Positions 7,100 through 13,349 of a stretch of DNA of 15,461 bases are shown in pieces. The notes below the pieces were generated by a model, which did no database searches, was not told the DNA's origin, and worked only from the letters and a program-made list of their open reading frames with translations. The number at the start of each line of letters is the position of its first letter. Position 1 is the stretch's first letter. The DNA comes from Planctomycetota bacterium (GTDB taxonomy: Bacteria; Planctomycetota; Brocadiia; Brocadiales; Brocadiaceae): NCBI GenBank assembly GCA_023261465.1, contig JAHFOW010000019.1:1-15461 (forward strand), given 5' to 3'. The translations under genes and the position numbers were made by a program.

Positions 7100-8368
7100 T
7101 CATTTAAACGCTACCCCATGCGGACGGGCTGGTCCTGTGGATATTGCTGTGTTAAAATCTAATTGAAATTTTTGATCTAACACTAAATCATTGTCTGAAA
7201 CCAATGCCACATGCACCTTGTGGTCTCCTTCGGCGTGCACCTTACCAACCTCGTCCTCATTTAAAAAGTAATCCGTTATTACCAGTCGCTTTTCATCCCT
7301 CGTAAGGGCAATATAGTGAGGCCCTGAATTTGCACCAAGGTCGAGGACTTTTACGAGCTGCGGGTTTTCCGGATCATCGGTGTTCAGCATTGCTACTTTG
7401 CCGGCCATATTCAGCGAGATAAATAACTTTTTACCATCATGCGTCATACGCATGAGTTGCGGCCATCCACCTTGTGCAATTGTTGAAAAATCAAAAACCA
7501 CTTTTGCCGTCCCTCCCTGCGTGTCAAACATATACAGTTTGTCGTCTGCCATCCCTGCTGTATAGCCACGCATCTTCGGGTCTTGGGGGATAAGCCGCAC
7601 ATCAATAGTTCCGGCAGGACCGGGGAGGGTGATGGTTTTTATAATACTTCTCTTCTGGAAATCCCAGACCCGTACGCTGCCCCTCATACAGGGATCGCCT
7701 GAAACTGCGTGGAGCGTGGTTGAAGGACAAATGAAATCGCTGGTCACCATTAAATTCAACTCTGGCCGGACAGAGAGACCGTGCGGATTAAATCCATCAT
7801 CGGGTGGATTTTGTGGATGTTCGCCGACGAGCTTCAAATCCTTGTCGAACTCTGCCACCCTCCCCGGATGATGTCCTTCCGCGCCGCCCATCATAGTTAC
7901 CAGAAAACCACCGCCGGGCAGTCCATAAAATTCATCAGTAATACCCGATTGGGGCGGGTCTGCCGACGTGATAAATTTTGGGTTAACAGGGTCGGAGACA
8001 TCAAAGAAAAAGACCTCCTTTTGCCCTTTTAAAACACTCAGTAATCCGCCACAGGCAAGTATGCCGCCATCAACAGAAAGTCCCACGTGGTGTGGTTCAT
8101 TCCACGTATTTCCCGGCGCCGGCAAGGGTACCGTTGTAATAATTTTACCGTAATTCCTTGCAGTTTGATCAAAATTTACTACCGCTAAGAAGTCCGCGGC
8201 CTTGCGGGCCTGGTCTCCCGTCCAGACGAATAAATACTTTTCCTCCTGGGAAATTGTGCTGACTTCTTTTTTACTGCAAAAATATTTACAACACGAAAAA
8301 AGGACGGTGCTACCCAAAACGAGGATAATAATAAATGGAATAACTTTTACGCACCGATGCATTTTCAT
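7100..8368 (-). CDS. SBP56-family (selenium-binding / methanethiol-oxidase-like) exported protein
   Basis: A 422-aa beta-propeller protein related to SBP56. Characterised members are copper-dependent methanethiol oxidases producing formaldehyde, H2S and H2O2. Family-like blocks include EPHHVGLS (91-98), HHPGRVAEFD (166-175), NPHGLSVRPELNLMVTSDF (194-212), RMTHDGKKLFISL (307-319), GPHYIALTRDEKRLVITDYF (349-368) and RPHGVAF (415-421). His93, His94, His166, His196, His351 and His417 are candidate metal ligands. The CSSC motif of animal SBP56 is absent; the matching place reads LACGGLL (104-110). Residues 8-25 form a signal anchor ending FSC (Cys26), possibly a lipobox with an unusual Phe, so the protein is exported or membrane-tethered. 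It starts 17 nt after the YHS gene and shares its promoter. The family is fairly sure, the substrate unproven. Confidence 0.8.
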   Translation of the reverse strand: MKMHRCVKVIPFIIILVLGSTVLFSCCKYFCSKKEVSTISQEEKYLFVWTGDQARKAADFLAVVNFDQTARNYGKIITTVPLPAPGNTWNEPHHVGLSVDGGILACGGLLSVLKGQKEVFFFDVSDPVNPKFITSADPPQSGITDEFYGLPGGGFLVTMMGGAEGHHPGRVAEFDKDLKLVGEHPQNPPDDGFNPHGLSVRPELNLMVTSDFICPSTTLHAVSGDPCMRGSVRVWDFQKRSIIKTITLPGPAGTIDVRLIPQDPKMRGYTAGMADDKLYMFDTQGGTAKVVFDFSTIAQGGWPQLMRMTHDGKKLFISLNMAGKVAMLNTDDPENPQLVKVLDLGANSGPHYIALTRDEKRLVITDYFLNEDEVGKVHAEGDHKVHVALVSDNDLVLDQKFQLDFNTAISTGPARPHGVAFK

Positions 8369-8385
8369 ATATATGGTTTCCTTTC

Positions 8386-8670
8386 TTATTGCTTTGCTTT
8401 CTTAGTGTATTTTGACGGGTCCTTTTTAAAGGTATCTTCACATTTTTGTGAACAGAAATAATAATTTTTGCCATCGTGTTTCAGTTTCAAAGCTTTATCC
8501 TTCTTCACCGTCATGCCGCAGACGGAGTCCTTTTCAGTGGTTTTTTTGGTAGATTTATGAGTACTTTCAGTACCTTGCTGATCGGACGCCATTACACAGG
8601 CATTCTTTAAAGAATGCGTAACAATTATTACCAAGCTCAAAGCAATGAGTAACGACAAAATGCGCTTCAT
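8386..8670 (-). CDS. Secreted YHS-domain metal-binding protein
   Basis: A 94-aa protein with a signal peptide (about 1-28, ending CVMA) and a Lys/Thr-rich linker. Its YHS domain spans residues 48-88: DSVCGM (Cys51), then KHDGKNYYFCSQKCEDTF (Cys73, Cys77). The YHS domain is a short Cys-containing metal-binding module found in copper-handling proteins and heavy-metal ATPases. The start is fixed by GGAGGAAG just before the ATG. It is first in a two-gene unit with the SBP56-like gene. Since SBP56 methanethiol oxidases need copper, a role in metal delivery to its neighbour is a reasonable inference. It could equally be a general metal buffer of the periplasm. Confidence 0.82.
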   Translation of the reverse strand: MKRILSLLIALSLVIIVTHSLKNACVMASDQQGTESTHKSTKKTTEKDSVCGMTVKKDKALKLKHDGKNYYFCSQKCEDTFKKDPSKYTKKAKQ

Positions 8671-8764
8671 ATCTTCCTCCAGTATACGATATAAAAAAAA
8701 TTATAAAACTCTCTATGGTGAGAAATTTTAAACAAAAAGCTACTAATAAAGCCAAATTCAAAAC

Positions 8765-8791
8765 ATTATAAAAGCGTCTTTACTCTGTCAA
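8765..8791 (-). promoter_or_regulatory. Candidate sigma-70-type promoter for the YHS-SBP56 unit
   Basis: On the minus strand a perfect TTGACA (8791-8786) and a perfect TATAAT (8770-8765) are separated by 15 nt, shorter than the usual 17. Transcription would begin near 8758, leaving a leader of about 90 nt before the YHS start. Confidence 0.45.
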
Positions 8792-8844
8792 TCAAGCACC
8801 TCCTTCTAAATTAGGCCTTGCGGCAACTTCAAAAATTCACAGGA

Positions 8845-8862
8845 AGAGACGCTTGCGTCTCT
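8845..8862. repeat. 18-nt palindrome of dispersed type
   Basis: AGAGACGC-TT-GCGTCTCT is a perfect 8-bp palindrome with a 2-nt centre, flanked by GGA and AC. Palindromes of this wording occur as dispersed intergenic repeats in several bacteria. It sits between the two divergent transcription units and is not close to a start codon. Confidence 0.6.
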
Positions 8863-9002
8863 ACAATATTAAAATCCCTTAGCATTAAAATGGGTAACAG
8901 ATATTTTGTGGTGTAATTAAGCAGAAGAGCAAACTACATGCCCTTTCGTTCAAGGATTGTTTATATAACAACTTTGCTTCTTTAAAAGTTTCATAATTAT
9001 TA

Positions 9003-9018
9003 TGGCATCTTTATTGCT
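9003..9018 (+). promoter_or_regulatory. Sigma-54-like -24/-12 element upstream of the Hsp20 genes
   Basis: TGGCATCTTTATTGCT has GG and GC exactly 10 nt apart and matches the TGGCA-N6-TTGC pattern well. The predicted start would leave a leader of roughly 190 nt before the first Hsp20 gene. No activator site was identified. Confidence 0.35.
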
Positions 9019-9205
9019 ATTAGTGTTAAAGAGAATTTGAATCATGCATAGTTTTACACGTTAATTTGCGCATGATTTAATCGTTCTTAAGTTCTTACGG
9101 ATAGAGGAGAAATAATTTTTCGCATTTGGACAAAAAAGATTTACAGGAATAACTAACTAATCCAAGTGTATAGAATTATATGTCTAAAATCCTGGATAAA
9201 ATTCA

Positions 9206-9214
9206 AGAGGAGGA
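9206..9214 (+). promoter_or_regulatory. Ribosome binding site that decides the Hsp20 start
   Basis: AGAGGAGGA ends 7 nt before the ATG at 9222. The earlier in-frame ATG at 9180 has only an AT-rich sequence before it, so 9222 is the likely start. Confidence 0.8.
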
Positions 9215-9221
9215 AATAAAA

Positions 9222-9671
9222 ATGAATTTGGTAAAATGGGATAGACCGGATCCTTTAGAAGGGCTCTCTCATATTCAGCGTGAGATGAGTGATTTGCTTG
9301 ATTTCCTGAGTTCCTCACCGCAGATTGAAGGCTACGTAAGCGCAGATTTCCCGCCTATTATTGTATCTATGAGCGGTGATAATGTCATTGTGCGTGCAGA
9401 ACTCCCGGGAATTAAGGTAAGCGATCTGGATATTCAGGTTGCCAATGATGTATTAACCATCAAGGGCGAAAGAAAAGCAGGTGGGGAATCAGCAAAGGTA
9501 ACCTATTTGCGGAGAGAAAGAAACTACGGCACGTTTGCCCGGTCTCTCGTATTACCCGAAAAGGTTGACGTAAATAATGTCGCTGCATCATATAAACAGG
9601 GTGTTTTAACCGTAAAATTGCCCAAATCGCCTGAGACAAAACCTAAACAAGTCGTCATTAAAAATTCATGA
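9222..9671 (+). CDS. Hsp20/alpha-crystallin small heat-shock protein 1
   Basis: A 149-aa ATP-independent holdase that keeps unfolding proteins soluble. The alpha-crystallin domain covers about residues 40-138, with RAELPGIKVSDLDI (58-71) and the signature GVLTVKLPK (127-135). The C-terminal VVI (144-146) is the I/V-x-I motif that links subunits in the oligomer. The N-terminal arm (1-38) is of normal length. The start at 9222 is chosen from the strong ribosome site; starting at 9180 would add 14 charged residues. A second Hsp20 gene follows after 63 nt in the same direction, so the two are probably co-transcribed and could form mixed oligomers. It could be under sigma-54 control, judged from the upstream element. 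Confidence 0.92.
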   Translation: MNLVKWDRPDPLEGLSHIQREMSDLLDFLSSSPQIEGYVSADFPPIIVSMSGDNVIVRAELPGIKVSDLDIQVANDVLTIKGERKAGGESAKVTYLRRERNYGTFARSLVLPEKVDVNNVAASYKQGVLTVKLPKSPETKPKQVVIKNS

Positions 9672-9734
9672 TGATACATGAGCTTTTAAGCACATAAATA
9701 TTAAACAAGATGAATCAAATAAGGAGGCCTATAA

Positions 9735-10139
9735 ATGGAAAAAAAAGAATATCCACCTGTTGAAAAAAAGAAAATTACGCCGGACAAGTGTGTTGCAACG
9801 GGGCGAGGCAACTGGTATTTTCCTTTGTCTGATATTTATGAAACACCCGATAATTTTATGATCGTTATAGATATGCCTGGCGTCGCAACGGAAAATATAA
9901 CCATAGATATGCAGAATAATGAGCTCGTTATCAATGGCGAGGTCTCTCTGGAGTCATACAGCGACGAGAAGGTGATTTATAATGAATATAATATCGGACA
10001 CTATCACCGCCACTTTGTACTTTCGGACGCTATCAACAGGGAGAAGATTGAGGCGAAGATGGCCGATGGCGTTTTGACCCTTGTTCTGCCCAAGGCAATG
10101 TCAGTGAAGCCAAGGAGAATTGAAGTCAGTGCAGAGTAA
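9735..10139 (+). CDS. Hsp20/alpha-crystallin small heat-shock protein 2
   Basis: A 134-aa small heat-shock protein. After a Lys-rich N-terminus (1-25) it has the alpha-crystallin domain, with PLSDIYETPDNFMIVIDMPG (30-49), HRHFVLSD (90-97) and the signature DGVLTLVLPK (111-120), and ends with an IEV (129-131) motif like the C-terminal I-x-I/V. The ribosome site AAGGAGG lies 7 nt before the ATG. It differs clearly from the first Hsp20, especially in the N-terminal arm, so the two are not a recent duplication. It probably shares a transcript with the first copy. Confidence 0.91.
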   Translation: MEKKEYPPVEKKKITPDKCVATGRGNWYFPLSDIYETPDNFMIVIDMPGVATENITIDMQNNELVINGEVSLESYSDEKVIYNEYNIGHYHRHFVLSDAINREKIEAKMADGVLTLVLPKAMSVKPRRIEVSAE

Positions 10140-10201
10140 GTTTATGTTTTAAAAGGGGTACAAGGAATACAAATCTTCCATTGTTGAAAGGTGCGTAGGT
10201 A

Positions 10202-10387
10202 ATGATTTTCGTTGATAAAACAGGGTGTGTGGGCTGTGAGGAATGTTTGCATGTATGCCCAACATTAGCTATCATTATGAAAGAGGAAAAGGCGGAAATT
10301 ACCCAGCACAAGTGCAACGAATGCGAGCGGTGTATATTGGTATGTCCGGTAAAGGCTATCAAGATAGTTCCCGCACACGTAAATTAG
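10202..10387 (+). CDS. Ferredoxin-type 2[4Fe-4S] protein
   Basis: A 61-aa low-potential electron carrier of the cytoplasm. Two clusters are predicted: Cys9, Cys12, Cys15 and Cys19 (CVGCEECLHVCP), and Cys38, Cys41, Cys44 and Cys48 (CNECERCILVCP). Both have the classic CxxCxxCxxxCP pattern. The start is preceded by AAGGTGCGTAGGT, a moderate ribosome site. It lies between the heat-shock genes and the superoxide reductase gene (45 nt before the latter), so delivery of electrons to that enzyme or to a related oxidoreductase is a sensible inference. Rubredoxin is the better-known donor, so this remains unproven. Confidence 0.88.
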   Translation: MIFVDKTGCVGCEECLHVCPTLAIIMKEEKAEITQHKCNECERCILVCPVKAIKIVPAHVN

Positions 10388-10432
10388 GCGGTTTAATAAT
10401 TTCTAAAATTTTTTTAAAAAGGAGCGTAAAAC

Positions 10433-10798
10433 ATGGCAGAACCAGGTTTATTTTGTCAAATTAATACAGCGGCATCGGGTCCGGCGGAGACGGCAAAAAA
10501 ACATGTTCCGGTAATTACCGTGCAGGGAGACGCAAAGGTTGGACAGCCCTTTGCCGTGACCATAAAGGTGGGGGAGGCGCCCCATGTTATGGAAAATGGG
10601 CACTTCATTCAGTTTGTCGATCTATACTGCGGGCATATTTATATTTCACGGGTAGATTTTACCGCCGAACTGAACAAGGCCGAAGCAACCCTTACCATAG
10701 TTTTACAGCACGAGGGAAAGAGAACGCTTCGCGCATTTAGCCGCTGCAATCTCCATGGCATCTGGGAAGGCACGAAAGAAGTGAATGTAGGCAAATAA
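10433..10798 (+). CDS. Superoxide reductase, neelaredoxin type (class II, one iron)
   Basis: A 121-aa enzyme that reduces superoxide to H2O2 without making O2, used by anaerobes. The FeHis4Cys centre can be placed at His24 (KHVPVI), His51 and His57 (PHVMENGH), and Cys105 plus His108 (CNLHGIWEG); these five match the needed four His and one Cys. The N-terminal rubredoxin-like domain of desulfoferrodoxins (four Cys) is missing, so this is the one-iron class. The catalytic Lys is kept at 23, but the preceding Glu of the usual EKHVP motif is Lys here (KKHVP). The start has AAAAAGGAG before it. It follows the ferredoxin gene closely, and a flavoprotein of the rubredoxin-reductase type lies 2.5 kb downstream. 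Confidence 0.9.
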   Translation: MAEPGLFCQINTAASGPAETAKKHVPVITVQGDAKVGQPFAVTIKVGEAPHVMENGHFIQFVDLYCGHIYISRVDFTAELNKAEATLTIVLQHEGKRTLRAFSRCNLHGIWEGTKEVNVGK

Positions 10799-10905
10799 TC
10801 TACAGTAGTTTTTATCTCCTCCCCACAACACCTTTCCGCCACGTGCGTATAATTCTCCAGGGGTGGAAGGGGTTGGGACGGAGGATTGGCGCTTTATCTT
10901 TTTTC

Positions 10906-10912
10906 AAAGGAG
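10906..10912 (+). promoter_or_regulatory. Ribosome binding site that decides the start of the 64-aa gene
   Basis: AAAGGAG ends 8 nt before the ATG at 10921, which makes that start far better than the upstream in-frame ATG at 10843. Confidence 0.7.
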
Positions 10913-10920
10913 ACATTTTG

Positions 10921-11115
10921 ATGGCAAAAGTAAAGACATTCACTTCGCCTCTTAAAATTTTTCATGTCCATAACGAGCTTATGACACTGGATAAGGAGGT
11001 TAATGAATTCTTGCAGGCAAATAAGATAAAAAATGTAGTTTCTGTCAGTGACTGCACCACGAGCACCGAAGGGGGCACGATGGGTATTATCCGCGTGGTT
11101 ACATACGAGGATTAG
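10921..11115 (+). CDS. Small conserved-looking protein of unknown function (64 aa)
   Basis: I do not recognise the family with confidence. The start at 10921 is set by AAAGGAG 8 nt upstream; an earlier in-frame ATG at 10843 has no ribosome site and gives an unlikely Gly/Arg-rich leader. Visible features are a central acidic helix LDKEVNEFLQANK followed by a strand NVVSVSD and a C-terminal strand MGIIRVVTYED, with no membrane segment or signal peptide. The helix-strand pattern resembles the small sporulation-linked Cse60-type proteins, but only loosely. The preceding 120 nt contain an imperfect GC-rich stem followed by a T-rich stretch, which may end the superoxide reductase transcript. It lies between the superoxide reductase and cytochrome genes. 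Confidence 0.65.
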   Translation: MAKVKTFTSPLKIFHVHNELMTLDKEVNEFLQANKIKNVVSVSDCTTSTEGGTMGIIRVVTYED

Positions 11116-11128
11116 GTAATACAAAACG

Positions 11129-11199
11129 ATCCCGTATGGAATTTTAAATGACAGGGCAAAATTGTTTGTCCTTGTCTATTGTCGGGATATATATTTTTT
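11129..11199 (+). terminator. Possible terminator before the cytochrome genes
   Basis: An outer stem ATCCCG/CGGGAT (11129-11134 with 11183-11188) encloses an inner imperfect stem GACAGGGCAAA/TTTGTCCTTGTC and is followed by an AT run ending in six T. The long loop makes it weaker than a standard terminator. Confidence 0.35.
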
Positions 11200-11229
11200 A
11201 AACTTTATATTTTATAGGAGGATACAAAC

Positions 11230-11571
11230 ATGAAGAAGATGGGAATTTTTGGTGTAGCGTCATTGGCGGTTGCTTTGGGTTCAACTGTCTATTTATCCGG
11301 AACTGCACGCGCTGATATAGATGCAAAGAAATTGTACATGACCCATTGCAAGACCTGCCACGGCGAAAATGGAAAACCCACCGACCTTGGTGCAGGGCTG
11401 GAAGCGCGCGACTTCACCGATGCAGCATGGCAGGCAAAGGCAACCGATGAGCAGATTATCAAACAAATCACCAATGGCACGCCGGATAAAATGATGCCGT
11501 TCAAAGAAAAACTCTCCAATGATGAGATTAAGGCGCTGGTGCCTGTGGTCAGAAGCTTTGGAAAGAAATAA
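11230..11571 (+). CDS. Periplasmic monohaem cytochrome c (class I), copy 1
   Basis: A 113-aa electron carrier. A signal peptide (1-28, ending ARA) exports it. The haem is bound at Cys40-Lys-Thr-Cys43-His44, and the sixth ligand is probably Met89 in MMPFKEKLS. The WQAKATDEQI block and the closing helix IKALVPVVRSF fit class I cytochromes. AGGAGG lies 8 nt before the ATG. A related cytochrome gene follows after 47 nt, and the two share the order CxTCHG, WQA, ITNG, Met-Pro and EKL, so they look like an old tandem duplication. The partner enzyme is not in view. Confidence 0.9.
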   Translation: MKKMGIFGVASLAVALGSTVYLSGTARADIDAKKLYMTHCKTCHGENGKPTDLGAGLEARDFTDAAWQAKATDEQIIKQITNGTPDKMMPFKEKLSNDEIKALVPVVRSFGKK

Positions 11572-11618
11572 ACCATTATTCTGAAACTTGCTCCTTTAAC
11601 CACAGAGGAATATGAGTT

Positions 11619-11981
11619 ATGAAATGTAGAAGAAAGATATGGGTGTATATAACATCCATGTGCATTGTGGCAGGTTTATATGCGGGATACTCGTCTGTTT
11701 ATGGACAGGAAGGCGAAGAAATTAATCCAAAAAAATTATTCGAGTACCACTGCGCAACCTGCCATGGAGACGATGGCAAGGGTACTAAGAGAGGCCATGA
11801 GTTAAAGGCACCCAATCTTGCAGATGCCAACTGGCAGGCAACAAAAAAAGATGAAGAGTTACTGAATTCCATCACTAACGGCAAAAACAAAATGCCGCGA
11901 TGGGGCGAAAAGCTCAAAGCGGAAGAAATACAGGCACTTGCCAGGTATGTGCGAAAATTAGCTCCCAAAAAGAGGGAGTAA
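11619..11981 (+). CDS. Periplasmic monohaem cytochrome c (class I), copy 2
   Basis: A 120-aa exported cytochrome with a hydrophobic signal segment (about 7-29). The haem motif is Cys45-Ala-Thr-Cys48-His49 and the probable axial ligand Met92 (KMPRWGEKL). It ends in a Lys/Arg-rich tail (KLAPKKRE). AGAGGAA precedes the ATG. Compared with copy 1 the core layout is the same but the residues differ widely, so the two probably serve different partners or redox potentials. A strong terminator follows it, so it is likely the last gene of this transcript. Confidence 0.9.
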   Translation: MKCRRKIWVYITSMCIVAGLYAGYSSVYGQEGEEINPKKLFEYHCATCHGDDGKGTKRGHELKAPNLADANWQATKKDEELLNSITNGKNKMPRWGEKLKAEEIQALARYVRKLAPKKRE

Positions 11982-12021
11982 TATTACTCTGCCTGCAATG
12001 TACAGGCATTGCATTTGACAG

Positions 12022-12078
12022 CCACTTCTTTATCGCCACCCTTTTGGGAGGGAGGTAAAGAAGTGGTTTTTGTCTTTT
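12022..12078 (+). terminator. Strong rho-independent terminator
   Basis: CCACTTCTTTA (12022-12032) pairs perfectly with TAAAGAAGTGG (12056-12066). A further partial C-rich/G-rich pairing lies inside and a TTTTTGTCTTTT tract follows. It ends the cytochrome transcript and separates it from the phosphofructokinase gene. A smaller inverted repeat TGCAATG/CATTGCA lies just before it. Confidence 0.85.
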
Positions 12079-12113
12079 CGCCGTCAAATTTATAAAAAGG
12101 AATCCATGGAAAC

Positions 12114-13202
12114 ATGAAGAGAATTGGCGTACTTACAGGCGGCGGCGATTGTCCGGGGCTGAATGCCGTTATCCGCGCCGTCGTTAAAACGGCGTCACTG
12201 AAGTACAAGTACGAGGTGATTGGAATAGAGGACGGTTTTGACGGCCTTGTCTTGCCCAATAAAACCAGGGTCTTAACGCCCTGGAATATTCGTGGTATTC
12301 TCCCCATTGGCGGAACTATTTTGGGCACAACCAATCGGGCCAATCCTTTTCAATACAAAGTTACGAAAGGCGGCAAAACAGAGGTAAAAGATATTTCCCG
12401 GAAGTTGCTGAAAAAAGTTCAAACGCTCGGATTGGATGCCTTGGTTGTTATTGGCGGCGACGGTTCGCTCACCATTGCCAGTGAATTATTCAAAATGGGC
12501 TGTCCCATTGTTGGCGTCCCGAAGACCATTGATAATGATATCCTGGCAACGGACGTCACCTTCGGATTTAATACTGCGGTAGAAACTGCCACAGAGGCGC
12601 TGGACCGTTTGCATACCACCGCAGAAAGCCATCATCGTGTCATGGTCGTGGAGGTCATGGGGCGCTACGTGGGTTGGATTGCACTGGAAACGGGGATTGC
12701 CGGGGGTGCTGATGCGATTCTTATCCCTGAAATTCCCTTTGATATTGGAAAGGTATGTAAAAAGATTAACGACCGCAAAAAGGGTGGAAGCAGATCCAGT
12801 ATCGTTGTTGTATCCGAGGGAGCAAAACCAATCGGTGGTGAAGTTTCGGTAATATCCGCTTCGGAAAAAGGCGGATGCGCTGAGCGACTCGGCGGGATTG
12901 GAGACAGGGTAGGCAGGGAACTCTGTAGCGGTTGTGCGGGAATGGAAGTGCGCGTCACTGTCCTTGGCCATTTACAGAGGGGGGGATCACCCAATGCCTA
13001 TGATCGTATTCTTTCCACCAGATTCGGCGTTGCCGTAGTAGACCTTATTGCCCGGAAGAGGATTGGCGAAATGGTTTGTTTAAGAGGACAAGCAATAGAA
13101 TCCGTCCCTCTAAGCGAGGCAGTAAGGGATCAAAAACGTGTGTCTGCGGAAGAAGGTATGGTTAAAATAGCTGAATCAATAGGGATTTGCTTTGGTCGAT
13201 GA
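12114..13202 (+). CDS. pfkA: 6-phosphofructokinase (ATP-type signature)
   Basis: A 362-aa PfkA-family enzyme that phosphorylates fructose 6-phosphate to fructose 1,6-bisphosphate in glycolysis. Visible motifs are the nucleotide loop GGGDCPGLNAVIR (9-21), GGDGS (114-118), the catalytic PKTIDND (136-142, with Asp140), MGRYVGW (182-188) and GHLQRGGSPNAYDR in the C-terminal half. Gly117 (position 104 in E. coli) predicts ATP use, whereas Lys137 (position 124) is the residue seen in PPi enzymes and in some ATP enzymes such as those of trypanosomatids. The Gly/Lys pair thus favours ATP without settling the matter. Length is a little over that of the E. coli enzyme (about 320 aa). The ATG follows AAGGAA at a rather long distance; an ATG 9 nt earlier stops at once. 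Confidence 0.92.
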   Translation: MKRIGVLTGGGDCPGLNAVIRAVVKTASLKYKYEVIGIEDGFDGLVLPNKTRVLTPWNIRGILPIGGTILGTTNRANPFQYKVTKGGKTEVKDISRKLLKKVQTLGLDALVVIGGDGSLTIASELFKMGCPIVGVPKTIDNDILATDVTFGFNTAVETATEALDRLHTTAESHHRVMVVEVMGRYVGWIALETGIAGGADAILIPEIPFDIGKVCKKINDRKKGGSRSSIVVVSEGAKPIGGEVSVISASEKGGCAERLGGIGDRVGRELCSGCAGMEVRVTVLGHLQRGGSPNAYDRILSTRFGVAVVDLIARKRIGEMVCLRGQAIESVPLSEAVRDQKRVSAEEGMVKIAESIGICFGR

Positions 13203-13221
13203 GTAAATCGATGGATTCTCT

Positions 13222-13308
13222 GGGGCTAATTAGTTTTTTAAAACTTGAGAACCTTTGGCCTGTTCTTGATTCTCAATAACTCTCAGGGGTTAATTAGTTT
13301 TTTAAAAC
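13222..13308 (+). repeat. 23-nt direct repeat upstream of the flavoprotein gene
   Basis: GGGG[C/T] followed by TAATTAGTTTTTTAAAAC occurs at 13222-13244 and again at 13286-13308, 64 nt apart, with one difference. Both copies follow a CTC(T/A) flank. The core contains the small palindrome GTTTT-TT-AAAAC. They lie 40-130 nt before the flavoprotein start, a place where an operator or a duplicated promoter part would sit. Confidence 0.7.
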
Positions 13309-13349
13309 CCATGTTGTAATTTTGTAAAGAGGGTTATTATAAGCACATT

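Larger units (their letters stand above)
8671..9221. other. Divergent intergenic region between YHS and Hsp20 genes
   Basis: About 550 nt without a gene. It holds the leader and promoter of the YHS unit, the 18-nt palindrome and a sigma-54-like site, and is AT-rich near the heat-shock gene. I found no CIRCE operator (TTAGCACTC/GAGTGCTAA) and no sigma-32-type CTTGAA box at the right spacing. An in-frame ATG at 9180 lies 14 codons before the chosen Hsp20 start but has no ribosome site. Confidence 0.55.

Noticed and set aside
6811..7107. Plus-strand 98-codon frame over the IS remnant
   Set aside because: It is the shadow of the transposase fragment on the other strand, with low-complexity Ser/Thr/Pro composition.
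8787..8812. AGAAGGAGGT on the minus strand, possible leader peptide
   Set aside because: Only a nine-codon TTG frame at poor spacing follows, and it overlaps the -35 and -10 boxes; probably coincidence.
8750..9180. CIRCE or sigma-32 heat-shock control
   Set aside because: No TTAGCACTC/GAGTGCTAA pair and no CTTGAA with a CCCCAT-like box at proper spacing was found.
9180..9221. Earlier in-frame start for the first Hsp20
   Set aside because: No ribosome site before 9180, while an excellent one lies before 9222.
10810..10905. Imperfect C-rich/G-rich inverted repeat as a riboswitch or terminator
   Set aside because: Several mismatches and bulges and no conserved riboswitch motif; only a weak terminator is possible.
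10843..10920. Earlier in-frame start for the 64-aa gene
   Set aside because: No ribosome site, and the extra leader would cover an imperfect stem and a T-rich stretch.
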